Source: Oryzobacter faecalis
GTDB taxonomy: Bacteria; Actinomycetota; Actinomycetes; Actinomycetales; Dermatophilaceae
Direction of reading: 5' to 3'
Assembly (NCBI RefSeq): GCF_046764005.1
Contig: NZ_JBKOFW010000001.1
Span: 310,001-374,000 of the forward strand
Length of the DNA: 64,000 bases
Below, piece after piece: positions 62,382 to 64,000 of the stretch (within the stretch, counting starts at the first letter, position 1; each line of letters begins with the position of its first letter). The notes beneath the pieces were generated by a model. It had not been told where the DNA came from, made no database searches, and saw only the letters and a program-made list of their open reading frames with translations. A program made the translations under genes and the position numbers.

Positions 62382-64000
62382 TCAGCCGATCAGGGCGGTC
62401 AGCTCGTCCTCGCGCGCCACGGGGCGCTCGCAGACGAACCCGCGGCACACGTAGGCCGCCGGCGACCCCTCCAGGAGCGGGCGGTCTGCGAGCAGGGGGA
62501 TGCCCGGGGCATCCGGATCGCCGTGCGCGAGAACGAGACCCGGCGACGTCGACCTCCGCGCCACCTCCAGCAGTGCCGCGGCACGCGGACCCGACCCCAC
62601 GACGGCCACCTCGAGCGGACCCGCGACGAGGGCCTCCGCGACGGCCAGGGACCAGCCGCCGAACCGGGGGTCCCGCCCCGCCACCGACCCACAGGCGTCG
62701 AGCGCCCGCCCCGCGGCCTCCCGGTACCGCACGGACCCGGTCAGTGCCGCGGACGTGAGCAGCGCGCCGGCGAGGGCCGAGGCGCCGCTCGGCTCGGCGA
62801 GGTCGGTCCGCGCCGCCGGCCGGGCGAAGAGGGTCGGTGCGTCGTGGGCCGTGTCGTGCGGGGTGCCGTCACCGTCGACGAAACGGTCGAGGGCGTCGTC
62901 CAGCAGCAGGGTCGCCGCGTCCAGCCAGCGGCGCTCCATCGTCGCCTGGTGGAGGGCGAGCAGCCCCTCGGCGAGGTCGGCGTGGTCGTCGAGGACCCCC
63001 TCGCTCGCGCCGACGACTCCATCCTTGGAGGTCCGCCGCAGGCGGCCGTCGACGACGTGGAGGCCCAGGACGAGGGCGGCCGCCTCCTGCGCCGCGTCGA
63101 CGAGGTCGGGCCGACCCAGCAGGGTGCCGGCCTCCGCGAGCCCGGCCACCGCCAGGCCGTTCCACGCCGCGACGACCTTGTCGTCGCGCGCCGGCTGGGG
63201 CCGCAGGTCGCGGGCCGCGAGGAGTCGCCCGCGGACGTCCTCCCACCAGGCAGGGTCCTCCGGGTCGCGGCGCAGCTGCAACGTGCTCGAGCCGCCCTCG
63301 AACGTCCCTGACGCCGTGACGTGGAGGAGGTCGGCGGCCCGTGCGCCGTCCTCCGTACCGAGCACCTCGACGAGCTGTGCCGGTGTCCACGCGTAGGTGA
63401 GGCCCTCGTGCGAGTGGCCGTCGACGACGGTGTCGGCGTCGAGGGCGGAGGCGAACCCGCCCTGCGCGGTGCGCAGGTCGCGCACGAGGAAGTCGGCCGT
63501 CTCCTCGGCCACGCGGCGGGCGAGCTGGTCGCCGGTGGACCGCCAGAGGTGCGCGTACACGCGAAGCAGCTGGGCGTTGTCGTAGAGCATCTTCTCGAAG
63601 TGCGGCACCACCCAGTCGGCGTCGACGCTGTACCGGGCGAATCCGCCGGCGAGCTGGTCGTACATCCCGCCGCGCGCCATCGGCTCGGCCGTGCCCCGGA
63701 CCATCGCGAGCGCGTCAAGGTCGCCGGTGCGGGCGTGGTGGCGGAGGAGGAACTCGAGCACCGAGGACGGGGGGAACTTCGGCGCCGTCCCGAATCCGCC
63801 TCTCGCGTCGTCGAACTCGGCCCGCAGCCGCCGAACGGCGCTGTCGCAAACCGTCGCATCGACCGTCGAGGGAGGCGGTGGGGTCGTGACCTCGCGCAGC
63901 CGGGCGGCGACGTGCGACCCGGACGCCAGCACCCGGTCGCGGTCGGTGCGCCAGAGGTGGTCGGCCTGGCCGAGCAGCTGGAGGAGCTGCGGCTTGGGCA
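62382..64000 (-). CDS. YyaL/DUF255 thioredoxin-domain protein, C-terminal part (cut by window edge)
   Basis: The frame is open from the stop at 62382 to the window end, so the N-terminal thioredoxin-like part lies outside. About 539 residues are visible, matching the six-hairpin glycosidase-like region of YyaL/spermatogenesis-associated protein 20: DDARGGFGTAPKFPPSSVLEFLLRH, GGMYDQLAGGFARYSVDADWVVPHFEKMLYDNAQLL, QGGFASALDADT, DDKVVAAWNGLAVAGLAEAG and EPSGASALAGALL. Molecular function of the family is not established. The ending AYVCRGFVCERPV is also typical. Confidence 0.92.
   Translation of the reverse strand, partial: PKPQLLQLLGQADHLWRTDRDRVLASGSHVAARLREVTTPPPPSTVDATVCDSAVRRLRAEFDDARGGFGTAPKFPPSSVLEFLLRHHARTGDLDALAMVRGTAEPMARGGMYDQLAGGFARYSVDADWVVPHFEKMLYDNAQLLRVYAHLWRSTGDQLARRVAEETADFLVRDLRTAQGGFASALDADTVVDGHSHEGLTYAWTPAQLVEVLGTEDGARAADLLHVTASGTFEGGSSTLQLRRDPEDPAWWEDVRGRLLAARDLRPQPARDDKVVAAWNGLAVAGLAEAGTLLGRPDLVDAAQEAAALVLGLHVVDGRLRRTSKDGVVGASEGVLDDHADLAEGLLALHQATMERRWLDAATLLLDDALDRFVDGDGTPHDTAHDAPTLFARPAARTDLAEPSGASALAGALLTSAALTGSVRYREAAGRALDACGSVAGRDPRFGGWSLAVAEALVAGPLEVAVVGSGPRAAALLEVARRSTSPGLVLAHGDPDAPGIPLLADRPLLEGSPAAYVCRGFVCERPVAREDELTALIG

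Overview
The window is GC-rich DNA (about 70 percent or more by eye) with strong G/C preference at third codon positions, many GTG starts and stop/start overlaps (ATGA, GTGA). The core genes follow the mycobacterial order rplS - lepB - rnhB - DUF2469 - yraN - comM - dprA - xerC - M23 peptidase - rpsB - tsf - pyrH - frr - cdsA - rlmN - dxr - rseP - ispG - GNAT - proS. This is an actinomycete chromosome. Gene content suggests Micrococcales, possibly an Intrasporangiaceae relative, but that rank is a guess. I saw no rRNA, tRNA, CRISPR array, prophage or insertion sequence.

Layout. 1-9340: translation, secretion and DNA-processing run (L19, a degenerate and an intact signal peptidase, RNase HII, YraN, ComM, DprA, XerC) ending in a large acidic membrane-anchored repeat protein. 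9326-12656: minus-strand M23 peptidase, aminotransferase and MFS exporter, with a 70-bp palindrome between the last two. 12982-19979: rpsB-tsf, a 65-residue protein, pyrH-frr-cdsA, rlmN. 19999-22346: copper-monooxygenase-like lipoprotein and a LOG-family protein. 22477-34507: a polyamine locus with oxidase, class III aminotransferase, Lrp regulator, two aldehyde dehydrogenases, a PotDABC importer and a saccharopine-dehydrogenase-like protein. Together these could import putrescine-type amines and convert them through aminoaldehyde and GABA-type intermediates to succinate.

34575-46771: DnaB-C-like ATPase, then dxr-rseP and ispG (isoprenoid synthesis, intramembrane proteolysis). The usual rseP-ispG neighbourhood is split by two tandem GT39/ArnT-like membrane proteins and a coiled-coil protein. 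A sigma factor with a translationally coupled membrane protein and a divergent secreted SOD-like protein lies between ispG and its usual GNAT neighbour. 46865-52399: sugar ABC transporter (binding protein, permease, ATPase) and a ROK repressor; the transporter promoter and the ROK promoter share an almost identical GTTC-N7-GAAC operator. 52567-57773: DoxX-like protein, two-domain GNAT, SnoaL-like protein, proS, HAD hydrolase, TauE/SafE permease. 57774-64000: repeat-rich zone in which a DUF559-type nuclease gene is bracketed by two pairs of a 50-bp palindromic element (a fifth copy lies after tsf), then amylosucrase, a Tat-exported cysteine-rich protein and a YyaL/DUF255 protein cut by the window edge.

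At least nine genes carry a TANNNT-like hexamer 6-9 nt before the start codon and no Shine-Dalgarno, the arrangement expected for leaderless mRNAs; I used it to choose several starts.
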